Below, piece after piece: positions 26,352 to 33,921 of a stretch of DNA of 64,000 nt; within the stretch, counting starts at the first letter, position 1; the number at the start of each line of letters is the position of its first letter. A program made the position numbers and the translations under genes. Source of the DNA: Arthrobacter sp. zg-Y20 (GTDB lineage: Bacteria; Actinomycetota; Actinomycetes; Actinomycetales; Micrococcaceae); the NCBI RefSeq assembly GCF_030142075.1, contig NZ_CP126241.1, positions 1,116,001 through 1,180,000 on the forward strand, written 5' to 3'. The notes beneath the pieces were generated by a model. That model was given only the letters and a program-made list of their open reading frames with translations, had not been told where the DNA came from and ran no database searches.

Positions 26352-27026
26352 TCAGTAGTCCGACGTGGCTTTGCTTCCATTAACAATAGCGATTCCGGAG
26401 CTCGCTCCGATACGCGTGGCCCCGGCGTCGATCAAAGCCTGCGCATCTTCGGCGGAACGGACGCCGCCGGAGGCCTTTACGCCCAGGTCGGGACCGACCG
26501 TGCGGCGCATCAGCGCAATGTCTTCCACCGTTGCTCCGCCGCCGTTGAAGCCGGTGGAGGTCTTGACGAAATCAGCGCCGGCGTCAACCGATGCTTCGCA
26601 GGCCAGGACCTTCTGCTCGTCGGTGAGCAGCGAAGTTTCGATGATGACCTTCAGGATGCCGCCGGCGGCGTGGACGGCGTCGGCGACGGCGGCGATGTCA
26701 CGGACCAGTGCGGCGCGGTCATTGCGGCGTGCTGCGGCAATGTCGATGACCATGTCGATTTCGTCGGCGCCGTCCTGCAGTGCACCCTGGGCTTCGAAGA
26801 CCTTGACCTCGGTGGTGGTGGCGCCCAGGGGGAACCCGATCACCGAGCAGGTCAGTACGCCGCTGCCCTTCAGGGCGTTACGGACGGTACCTACCCAGAG
26901 CGGGTTCACGCATACCGACTTGAACTGGTATTCGGCGGCTTCGGCGCAGACCCGCAGGATGTCCTCGCGGCCGGCCTCGGGCTTCAGGAGCGTGTGATCA
27001 ATGTACGAGGCAATGGGGGTAGGCAT
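26352..27026 (-). CDS. deoC: Deoxyribose-phosphate aldolase
   Basis: A 224-residue class I aldolase that splits 2-deoxyribose 5-phosphate into glyceraldehyde 3-phosphate and acetaldehyde in deoxynucleoside breakdown. The Schiff-base lysine is in DFVKTSTGF, and the second active-site lysine is in LGVKASGGVR; ADEIDMVIDI supplies the proton-relay aspartate. Length is standard. It begins 130 bases from the end of the small secreted peptide gene, with an intrinsic terminator between. Confidence 0.95.
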   Translation of the reverse strand: MPTPIASYIDHTLLKPEAGREDILRVCAEAAEYQFKSVCVNPLWVGTVRNALKGSGVLTCSVIGFPLGATTTEVKVFEAQGALQDGADEIDMVIDIAAARRNDRAALVRDIAAVADAVHAAGGILKVIIETSLLTDEQKVLACEASVDAGADFVKTSTGFNGGGATVEDIALMRRTVGPDLGVKASGGVRSAEDAQALIDAGATRIGASSGIAIVNGSKATSDY

Positions 27027-27103
27027 GGATCTATCTTGCCACAGGGGCAGTGGTGGAAAGCGGCGGGAATGCGGCGGGAGTCCCTCGGAGCCCAGGAAAA
27101 AAA

Positions 27104-27142
27104 TAAACGGCCGGGCCCCGAAATCGGGCGCCCGGCCGTTTA
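27104..27142 (-). terminator. Intrinsic terminator after the secreted peptide gene
   Basis: Arms 27104-27116 and 27130-27142 are inverse complements of 13 bases, extended by CCCG/CGGG with one bulged C and an AAAT loop. Reading the minus strand, a T-rich run follows (TTTATTTTTTTCC), the classic intrinsic form. It isolates the peptide transcript from deoC. Confidence 0.88.
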
Positions 27143-27155
27143 GAGCGGTTCGTTT

Positions 27156-27299
27156 TTAGTAGTAGCCGGGCCAGTTGCCCATCAGCTGTACATGAGTGCT
27201 GCCCGGAGCGGCCGATACAGTGGCAGCCGAAGCCGGCGCGGCCGCGCCCGCTCCGAGGAGGACAGCGGCCAATAGTGCTGCTGCACCAAGTTTTTTCAT
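27156..27299 (-). CDS. Small secreted peptide precursor (47 aa)
   Basis: A short open frame with good coding signs. It encodes a Sec signal peptide (MKKLGAAALLAAVLLGAGAA, then APASA with a likely AXA cleavage site near residue 25) followed by a predicted mature peptide of about 22 residues ending HVQLMGNWPGYY. AAGGAG lies seven bases before ATG 27299, and a strong intrinsic terminator follows the stop, so it is a single-gene transcript. No transmembrane anchor, cysteines or lanthipeptide motif is visible. The gene is divergent from the TPR protein at 27456; this pairing resembles the peptide/TPR-receptor gene pairs of Firmicutes. Identity as a signal is inference. Confidence 0.72.
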   Translation of the reverse strand: MKKLGAAALLAAVLLGAGAAAPASAATVSAAPGSTHVQLMGNWPGYY

Positions 27300-27336
27300 G
27301 GAGTGCTCCTTGGGGGAAAGTTCATTCAGGGTGGGA

Positions 27337-27370
27337 CAATTGGAGTGTAGCTATGATTAGGATCCAATTG
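27337..27370. promoter_or_regulatory. Inverted repeat between peptide and TPR genes
   Basis: CAATTGGA at 27337-27344 and TCCAATTG at 27363-27370 are perfect inverse complements with 18 bases between, so the half-site centres are 26 bases apart. It lies mid-way in the 156-base divergent spacer, just where promoters for both genes should be; TATGAT at 27352-27357 lies inside. A candidate plus-strand promoter nearer the TPR gene is TTGGTG (27389-27394) with TATGTA (27413-27418), 18-base spacing. The repeat could be an operator; no binding protein is known. Confidence 0.5.
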
Positions 27371-27455
27371 ATGTGCGGCGCGCGTTCTTTGGTGAATGCT
27401 GAGCAAATATTTTATGTAACCGTTGGACCTTGACCCCTGAAAGAGGCCTGCAGCG

Positions 27456-28484
27456 TTGGAACAGAATCCAGTCGTTATAGTCAACGAGTATCGAGCACAG
27501 CAGGCCAAGGCTGAGCATGACTATGCAAAGGCTATTGAATACTCCGCAATTGCCCGCGATGCAGCCCTAAGTGACGGCGACAAGTGGGCGTTTCACCGGT
27601 CATCTTTCAATATCGCTCATTTTCAGTACGCACTGGGACGAATGGACGACTGCATTCGCACCATTGAGGAACTCGTGAAGCATCCTGCCATAACTGAATA
27701 CCCTGAGTTGGTAGCCCAGGCCCGGACGCTGCTTGCCCACGCACTGCAGAACAACGGTGCGAGTGATCGAGCGTTCATCGCTGCCGAAGAAGCCGCAAGT
27801 CTGGTTCCGGATGAGTCGGGACAGCTCCGTTTGGTACTCCAGCATTCCATCGTTTCCACCCTCGCTGAGAAGGGTGAATCAGAAGAAGCGTGGCGGGAAG
27901 CACTCGTAATGGATACCCTGGTTGGCCCGGAATCGGGCGTAAGGGATCGCGGCATGGCTTATTGGGCCATCGGAAATGCCGGCTTTATGTCCGGACGTAT
28001 CACCGAGGGACAGGAGTATCACGACCGAGCGGCAATCGACCTCGTTCGTATCGGCGACGTGAATCTGTGGGCACTCTTTAACAAGGCTGCTGCCAATATG
28101 CGCCTTGAAGCAGGTCTCATAAACAGCGCGACACTTGAATGTGTTGAACGGGCAGAGGTTGCTATTTCGGTTGTGGGCGGCAACGTTGCGGACAAGGTGG
28201 AAATCCTCTTGGCACGCGCCCATTGGGAATACGCGTCAGGGAACTTGGAGGTCGCAGAGAACAAGCTCCGTGAGGTTGTGGCCCAAACCAAGGAGATGTT
28301 CCCGTATATTCGGGCCCAGTCCCTTCAGCTGCTCAGCGGGTGCCTGCTGCAGGCGGGCCGAAAGGGCGAGGCGCTCAAAGTCGCGCTGGAAAGCGAGCAG
28401 ATCTTCCTGGAAACCGGCGCCGCCGAGCGTGCGTTCCAAGTCCGTACATTCATTGACACCATGGAAGCAGCCCGCGAGCAATAG
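27456..28484 (+). CDS. TPR-repeat protein without DNA-binding domain
   Basis: A 342-residue soluble, all-helical protein built of TPR-like helix pairs from the first residues to the end (examples: NIAHFQYALGRMDDCIRTIE, ARAHWEYASGNLEVAENKLR, LLSGCLLQAGRKGEALKVA). There is no helix-turn-helix, signal peptide or membrane segment, so it looks like a Rap-type, and not an Rgg/PlcR-type, TPR receptor. TTG 27456 is used, with AGAGG upstream; a stop at 27438 rules out a longer form. Base composition is markedly lower in G+C than the neighbours (two sampled 60-base lines gave 47% and 60%, against 77% in one mfd line). It diverges from a secreted-peptide gene. Function is not proven. Confidence 0.7.
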   Translation: MEQNPVVIVNEYRAQQAKAEHDYAKAIEYSAIARDAALSDGDKWAFHRSSFNIAHFQYALGRMDDCIRTIEELVKHPAITEYPELVAQARTLLAHALQNNGASDRAFIAAEEAASLVPDESGQLRLVLQHSIVSTLAEKGESEEAWREALVMDTLVGPESGVRDRGMAYWAIGNAGFMSGRITEGQEYHDRAAIDLVRIGDVNLWALFNKAAANMRLEAGLINSATLECVERAEVAISVVGGNVADKVEILLARAHWEYASGNLEVAENKLREVVAQTKEMFPYIRAQSLQLLSGCLLQAGRKGEALKVALESEQIFLETGAAERAFQVRTFIDTMEAAREQ

Positions 28485-28653
28485 GCCCCTTCGAAATCAG
28501 GGTGCAACACAACCACAGGAACTCGATATTTAAGCATTGAAGGCGCACAATACAAGCACGGTCTCCGAACTACCGGCGGCGGCGCTATCAGTTATTCCAA
28601 TACGGCGAGGCATACCGCTGCATAGAGGTCCCGCGCGGCGACTTGGGGGAAAC

Positions 28654-29058
28654 ATGGCTAGATACGAGGGGCACCCGACAACGGTGCAGTACCCGCCCGC
28701 GCCCGGATCCATGGACGTTCATCTGTCCGAGGAGGGGCACCTGGTGCTTGAGCTGCCGCCGGGCGAGGTTGTGACGGGCACCATGGCCGAGATTGCGGCC
28801 GACAACATCATCAGGATGGCCAGCAGCGGTAAGTTGCCGTTGCTCCTGACCCTGTCCGGTGTCGAATCCATCACCCGGGGTGCCCGGGAGGTATTCAGTG
28901 CTGCGCGCTCCCTCTCCGCCGTCGCCGTCATCGGTGTTTCACCGGTTGACCGCGTTATCGCCAACTTCCTTCTGGGCGGGGAAGTCCAGCCCTGCCCCAC
29001 CCGTTATTTCTCCTCCGAGGCGGACGCCCTGATCTGGCTGGAACGGTTCGCCTCGTGA
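28654..29058 (+). CDS. STAS/SpoIIAA-like protein (DUF7793-like)
   Basis: A 134-residue cytoplasmic protein with an alpha/beta pattern like the SpoIIAA/STAS group: LVLELPPGEVVTGTMAEIAA, LLLTLSGVESITRGAREVF and SLSAVAVIGVSPVDRVIANF. Such proteins usually bind partner regulators. GGGGGA precedes ATG 28654. The longer frame from 28537 is not favoured. The stop overlaps the start of the GGDEF-EAL gene (TGATG at 29056), so the two are translationally coupled and probably act together. Confidence 0.65.
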   Translation: MARYEGHPTTVQYPPAPGSMDVHLSEEGHLVLELPPGEVVTGTMAEIAADNIIRMASSGKLPLLLTLSGVESITRGAREVFSAARSLSAVAVIGVSPVDRVIANFLLGGEVQPCPTRYFSSEADALIWLERFAS

Positions 29059-30632
29059 TGGCGGATCAAGATCAGGCAGCACCCTCGGCATATAACGACG
29101 ACCGGTTGAACAAGATCGTGGAGGGCATTGTCAGCATTGCCGCCGGCGATCTGTCTGCCCGGATTCCCATATCGGCTGCCCGTGACCAGGTGGACGCGGT
29201 CAGCACCGGTATTAACCTGCTGGCCGCAGAGCTGGATGACATCTACCGCGACTTTGAGCAGCGCGTGGAAAACCGCACCGAGGAATTGCGGGAGGCCCAT
29301 GCCCAGATGCAGCACATGGCACTCTCGGATCCGCTCACCGGCGTCGCAAACCGGCTGGCGCTGATGCAGGTAACCGAAGATGCGTTGAGCGAGTGGAACG
29401 GTGCGGAGCCTGCGCCTGCAATGTTGATGATCGATCTCGATGGGTTCAAAGACATCAACGACAGCTTCGGCCACAACGCGGGGGACCGCGTCCTTCAGGA
29501 GGTTGCCGTGCGGCTGCTCCGCGCGGTGCCGCCGAGGAGCACCGTGGCCCGGCTCGGCGGGGACGAATTTGCAATCCTGCTGCCGCGCGTGAATCGTTTG
29601 TCCGCCCGTGCAGCGGCAGAGCGGCTTCAGGAGGCACTGAGCATCCGTACCGAGGTGGAAGAACTGGATGTGTGGCCGCGGGCCAGCATCGGGGTTCACC
29701 TGGCCGAAGCAGGGCAGTCCGCCACCGATCTCCTCCTGCGTGCCGACACCGCAATGTATATCGCGAAGGATGAGGGCCCCGGGATGGTCCGGGCCTTCGA
29801 ACCGGTCATGCTGTATGCCCGGCAGCTGCGCCGGGACATGGTGTCCGAACTGCGCAACGCCGTGGAACGCAACGAATTCCGGCTGGACTACCAGCCGGTG
29901 GTGGACCTGGCCAGCGGGCGGATGCAAGGCGTTGAGGTCCTGCTGCGCTGGCAGCATCCCACACAGGGACTGATCATGCCGGACGCTTTTATCCCCCTGG
30001 CTGAGGAGTGCGGCGCCATTGGGGGCATAGGCCGCTGGGTGCTGCGGTCTTCCCTCGAGCAGTTGGCGGCTTGGCGGGCCGCCGGAAACGACCAGGACGG
30101 GTTCCACATCCGGGTCAACGTCTCCCCGTCTGAGTTGCAGAGCATGGACCTGGTGGACTACGTCCGCGCCCAGCTGCGGGAAACGGGAGCAGCTCCGCGG
30201 GATCTGGTCCTGGAAATCACCGAGAGTGCGTTTGTAGGCAGCGGAGACGTGGAGACGTACTCCATGAAGTCACTCAAGGCACTGGGAGTACGGCTGGAAA
30301 TCGACGACTTCGGAACCGGGTATTCCTCCATCAGCTACCTGCGGCGACTGCCCGTGGCCACCGTCAAGGTGGACCGGGCCCTGATTGCCACCATCAGCCG
30401 GGACGAAGGCCAGCTGAAATTCGTGGACGCCGTGCACCGCCTCATTCAGGCGGCCGGGATGGAAGCCGTCTTTGAGGGCATTGAAACCCGTGACCAGGCC
30501 CGCCTCCTGCGCCAGATGGGCTGCTCCAGTGCGCAGGGCTACTTCTTCAGCCGCCCGCTGTCGGCTGAGCAGGTGGGAACCCTGCTGGCCAGCGGCAGTC
30601 GTCTGCCCCTGGCCACCGAACTACTCGCCTGA
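29058..30632 (+). CDS. GGDEF-EAL cyclic-di-GMP turnover protein
   Basis: A 524-residue soluble protein. Residues about 15-60 look like a HAMP-type helical segment (IAAGDLSARIPIS) followed by a coiled coil to about 85, without any transmembrane helix. The GGDEF domain (about 88-240) keeps the intact signature ARLGGDEFAIL and is likely able to make cyclic-di-GMP. The EAL domain (about 258-505) has EVL in place of EAL but retains the glutamate, the EITES and EIDDFGTGYSS metal-binding motifs, TVKVDR and EGIET, so phosphodiesterase activity is possible. The net output is unknown. It is coupled to the preceding STAS-like gene. Confidence 0.92.
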   Translation: MADQDQAAPSAYNDDRLNKIVEGIVSIAAGDLSARIPISAARDQVDAVSTGINLLAAELDDIYRDFEQRVENRTEELREAHAQMQHMALSDPLTGVANRLALMQVTEDALSEWNGAEPAPAMLMIDLDGFKDINDSFGHNAGDRVLQEVAVRLLRAVPPRSTVARLGGDEFAILLPRVNRLSARAAAERLQEALSIRTEVEELDVWPRASIGVHLAEAGQSATDLLLRADTAMYIAKDEGPGMVRAFEPVMLYARQLRRDMVSELRNAVERNEFRLDYQPVVDLASGRMQGVEVLLRWQHPTQGLIMPDAFIPLAEECGAIGGIGRWVLRSSLEQLAAWRAAGNDQDGFHIRVNVSPSELQSMDLVDYVRAQLRETGAAPRDLVLEITESAFVGSGDVETYSMKSLKALGVRLEIDDFGTGYSSISYLRRLPVATVKVDRALIATISRDEGQLKFVDAVHRLIQAAGMEAVFEGIETRDQARLLRQMGCSSAQGYFFSRPLSAEQVGTLLASGSRLPLATELLA

Positions 30633-30670
30633 CTGCACGCCGCCGGCCAAGCGCCCTCCGCCGCCCGAGC

Positions 30671-31225
30671 TTACTTCTGTACCCGGTAGTGGAGGAACAC
30701 CACACCATTGCCGAAGCGCTGTTCCTCCACCAGCTCCAGGTCCAGGCGGAGCCCGGCCGGCAGGAAACGCTTGCCGCCGCCGATGATCACGGGGGAGAGC
30801 AGCTGCTGCACCTCGTCCACCAAGCCGGCCTGCAGCGCCTGCGCGGCGAGGGCCGCTCCGCCCACCGAGACGTCGCCGTCGGACGCCTCAACGAGGGTCC
30901 GTACGGCGTCGGGGTCGAAGTTGTGCTCCAGCCGTGTGCGCGGTGCATCCAGTTCCGTGAGGGAGCGGGAATACACCACTTTGTCCGCTGCCTGCCAGAT
31001 CCGGGCATACTCCTGGATGGCTTCGGGCTCGTCCGGCGGCACGGAATCCCAGTACGCCATCACCTCGTACAGTTGACGCCCCAGCAGAAACGTCCGCATG
31101 TTGCGGTCCAGTCCGTTGACGAAGCGGTGCACCTCTTCGTCGGGCATGCTCCAGTCAAAGGACCCGGACTCGTCCGCAATGTAGCCATCCAACGAGGTAA
31201 TGCCTGTGTAGATCAGCCGTCCCAT
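30671..31225 (-). CDS. Dihydrofolate reductase-family protein (RibD C-terminal fold)
   Basis: A 184-residue protein of the RibD C-terminal/dihydrofolate reductase superfamily: it begins with LIYTGITSLDGYIAD, has FLLGRQLYEVM, DVSVGGAALAAQAL and LSPVIIGGGKRF, which are the NADPH-binding and core motifs of this group. Members are usually of uncharacterised substrate; it is not the folate enzyme. It lies 18 bases beyond the stop of the phosphohexomutase gene on the same strand, so it could be co-transcribed. Confidence 0.85.
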   Translation of the reverse strand: MGRLIYTGITSLDGYIADESGSFDWSMPDEEVHRFVNGLDRNMRTFLLGRQLYEVMAYWDSVPPDEPEAIQEYARIWQAADKVVYSRSLTELDAPRTRLEHNFDPDAVRTLVEASDGDVSVGGAALAAQALQAGLVDEVQQLLSPVIIGGGKRFLPAGLRLDLELVEEQRFGNGVVFLHYRVQK

Positions 31226-31243
31226 GCCGGTCTCCCGTTTAGG

Positions 31244-32995
31244 TTAGAGTCCCAGGGCCGTCCGTACATCCGCCAGCACGGCGTCCAGCGCAGCGCGTGC
31301 CTTGGCACGGGCGGCCGGCAGCTCCTCGGCCGAAGCCACCGGCTCAATTACCTCGAGGTAGCACTTGAGCTTTGGCTCGGTTCCACTGGGGCGGATGATG
31401 ACCCTAGTGTTGTCCCGGGTAATGTACCGCAGTCCGTCGGTGGGCGGCAGGCCCGCGTCGCCCAGGGAAAGGTCGACGGCGGATTCCACCTCGGAGCCGG
31501 CAAAAGACACGGGAGGGTGTTCGCGCAGGCGCTGCATCATCTCGGTCAGGAGGCCGAGGTTGTCCACCCGGACGGAGAGCTGGTCGCTCTGGTGCAGGCC
31601 GTGGGCCAGGGCCAGGTCGTCGAGCTCATCGAAGAGGGTGCGGCCGGCGGCCTTCAGCGTCGCGGCCAGCTCGGCAATCAGCACACCGGCGGAGATGCCG
31701 TCCTTGTCCCGCACCAGTCCGGGAGCCACGCAGTAACCCAGGGCCTCTTCGTAGCCGTAGGTCAGCTTCGGCACCCGCGAGATCCACTTGAAACCGGTGA
31801 GGGTCTCCTGGTGCTCAAACCCGGCCGCTTCGGCGACCCGGGCCAGCAGGCGGGAGGACACGATGGAGTTGGCGAAGACCACGCCTTTACGGCTCTTTTC
31901 GCCGCGGACCTTCCACCGTCCCGCAGCGATCCGGCGGGAGATATGGCGGCCGAGCAGGGCCCCCACTTCGTCGCCGCGCAACATCCGCCATTCATCCGTG
32001 GCCGGGTCCTTGGCGGCGACGGCGGCGCGGTCGGCGTCGGGGTCATTGGCCAGGACCAGATCCGCATTCCGTTCGACGGCCAGTTCCAGGGCCAGGTCCA
32101 GCGCGCCGGGTTCCTCGGGGTTGGGGAAGGCTACGGTGGGGAAATCCGGGTCCGGCAGTGCCTGCGCGGCCACCAGCGCCACCGAGGTGAACCCGGCTCC
32201 GCGCAGCACCGACGTCATGGTTTCGCCGCCGACGCCGTGCATGGGTGTCAGCACAATGTCCAGGTCCCGCTCGGGGTAGCCTTCGGGGTGCATCAGCCCG
32301 TCCACGGCGCCGATGTAGTCAGCCACGAGGGATTCGGAGACCTCGGTGTAGCCGTCCGGTGCCAGCTCGATTGAGTCCAGCGGCGCCGTGTAATCGATCC
32401 GCGCCGCGATCTCGGCGTCGTACGGCGTGACAATCTGGGCGCCGCGTCCCGGCCCCTTGACCGTGCGGCCGCCCAGGTACACCTTGTAGCCATTGTCCCG
32501 GGCCGGATTGTGGCTGGCGGTAACCATCACTCCGGCGTCGGTGTCCAGGGCGCGTACGGCATAGGCCAGCAGCGGCGTGGGCAGGGTGCAGGGAAGCAGG
32601 AACGTCTCGATGCCGGCAGCGCCGAACACCGCAGCGGTTTCCAGCGCGAAGTCCCGGGACTTGTGCCGCGCATCGTAGCCAATCACGGCGCTGGGGGTCC
32701 AGTTGTCCCCGGCGGTGTCCTGCAGGAAGGACGCGATGCCCGCAGCCGTGCGGCGTACCACCACCCGGTTCATCCGCATGGGACCGGCGCCCAGTTCCGC
32801 CCGCAGCCCCGCGGTGCCGAATTCCAGCGTGCCGGCAAACCGGTCGGCCAGGTCGTCGGCCGCTTCGGCGTCGTTGGTTTCCAAAGCGCGGAGCACGGCG
32901 CGCAGTTCCGCCGCGGTATCGGTGTCGGGGTCACTCGCTGCCCATGCTTTTGCTGCGGCAACGAGTTCATCCAGTTCAACGGAATTCATAGTCAT
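31244..32995 (-). CDS. pmmB: Phosphohexomutase (phosphomannomutase/phosphoglucomutase type)
   Basis: A 583-residue alpha-D-phosphohexomutase that moves phosphate between the 1 and 6 positions of hexoses. The catalytic phosphoserine loop is VMVTASHNPARDNGYK, the metal loop is DPDADRAAV and the phosphate-binding loop is RPSGTEPK. ATG 32995 with AAGG upstream is preferred; TTG 33016 is an alternative. It is followed by the DHFR-family gene and preceded by purine nucleoside phosphorylase, the same neighbours as the actinobacterial pmmB. Whether mannose or glucose phosphate is the main substrate cannot be told. Confidence 0.88.
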   Translation of the reverse strand: MTMNSVELDELVAAAKAWAASDPDTDTAAELRAVLRALETNDAEAADDLADRFAGTLEFGTAGLRAELGAGPMRMNRVVVRRTAAGIASFLQDTAGDNWTPSAVIGYDARHKSRDFALETAAVFGAAGIETFLLPCTLPTPLLAYAVRALDTDAGVMVTASHNPARDNGYKVYLGGRTVKGPGRGAQIVTPYDAEIAARIDYTAPLDSIELAPDGYTEVSESLVADYIGAVDGLMHPEGYPERDLDIVLTPMHGVGGETMTSVLRGAGFTSVALVAAQALPDPDFPTVAFPNPEEPGALDLALELAVERNADLVLANDPDADRAAVAAKDPATDEWRMLRGDEVGALLGRHISRRIAAGRWKVRGEKSRKGVVFANSIVSSRLLARVAEAAGFEHQETLTGFKWISRVPKLTYGYEEALGYCVAPGLVRDKDGISAGVLIAELAATLKAAGRTLFDELDDLALAHGLHQSDQLSVRVDNLGLLTEMMQRLREHPPVSFAGSEVESAVDLSLGDAGLPPTDGLRYITRDNTRVIIRPSGTEPKLKCYLEVIEPVASAEELPAARAKARAALDAVLADVRTALGL

Positions 32996-33029
32996 GATGT
33001 GTACCTTGCTGGGCAACGGCGGAGCGCCG

Positions 33030-33830
33030 CTAGATCCGGTTGATGATTTCGGCGAGCAGCTTGGAGATGCGGGGGCCGGCGGCCTGCCCGGCTTCCAGCA
33101 CCTCCTGGTGGCTCAGGGCCACCGGGCTGATGCCCGCGGCGAGGTTGGTGACCAGGGAGATGCCGAAGACCTCCATGCCGGCGTGCCGGGCAGCAATGGC
33201 TTCCAGTGCGGTGGACATGCCCACCAGGTCTGCGCCGATGGTCTTGGCGTATCGGACCTCGGCCGGGGTTTCGTAGTGCGGGCCGGTGAACTGCGCGTAC
33301 ACGCCCTCGTCCAGGGTGGGATCCACGCTGCGGGCCACCTCCCGCAGGCGCGGGGAGTACAGATTGGTGAGGTCCACGAACGTTGCCCCCTCCAGCGGGG
33401 AGGTGGCCGTGAGGTTGATGTGGTCGCTGATGAGCACCGGGGTGCCGGGTTGCCAGGCCGGGTTCAGGCCGCCGCAGCCGTTGGTCAGGACCATGACCTT
33501 GGCGCCGGCGGCGGCTGCGGTACGCACACCGTGCACGACGGCGCGTACTCCCTTGCCCTCGTAGTAATGGGTGCGTGCGCCCAGGACCAGGGCACGCTTG
33601 CCGTCGGGAGTGAGCACCGAACGGATGGTGCCGACGTGGCCCTGAACGGCAGGGGCGGAGAAGCCGGGGATGTCGGAGGCGGAGAGGGTGGCAGTGGTCT
33701 CGCCGATGAGCTCCGCTGCTTCCCCCCAGCCGCTGCCGAGAACCAGGGCAATGTCATGGGAGGGCACACCGGTGTGCTCGGCAATGTAGTCGGCGGCCTG
33801 CTGGGCAAGTTCAAATGGGTCGTTAGTCAC
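33030..33830 (-). CDS. punA: Purine-nucleoside phosphorylase (trimeric type)
   Basis: A 266-residue purine salvage enzyme that splits inosine and guanosine with phosphate. The family motifs are [47 protein letters not shown] and [13 protein letters not shown], all in order, and length is that of the low-molecular-mass trimeric class. GTG 33830 is the start; the ribosome-binding site is weak. It is divergent from lpdA, and 35 bases separate its stop from the start of the mutase. Confidence 0.93.
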   Translation of the reverse strand: MTNDPFELAQQAADYIAEHTGVPSHDIALVLGSGWGEAAELIGETTATLSASDIPGFSAPAVQGHVGTIRSVLTPDGKRALVLGARTHYYEGKGVRAVVHGVRTAAAAGAKVMVLTNGCGGLNPAWQPGTPVLISDHINLTATSPLEGATFVDLTNLYSPRLREVARSVDPTLDEGVYAQFTGPHYETPAEVRYAKTIGADLVGMSTALEAIAARHAGMEVFGISLVTNLAAGISPVALSHQEVLEAGQAAGPRISKLLAEIINRI

Positions 33831-33921
33831 ACCTACAACCTACCGTCTTCACACGCTGGCCGGGTGCGGGGCCGGCGGCGCCGTTTGAGCGCCGTCACGG
33901 GATGGGACACAATAGAGCCTT

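Noticed and set aside
28537-28653. N-terminal extension of the STAS-like protein
   Set aside because: The extension is low in pattern and the ATG at 28654 has a much better ribosome-binding site.
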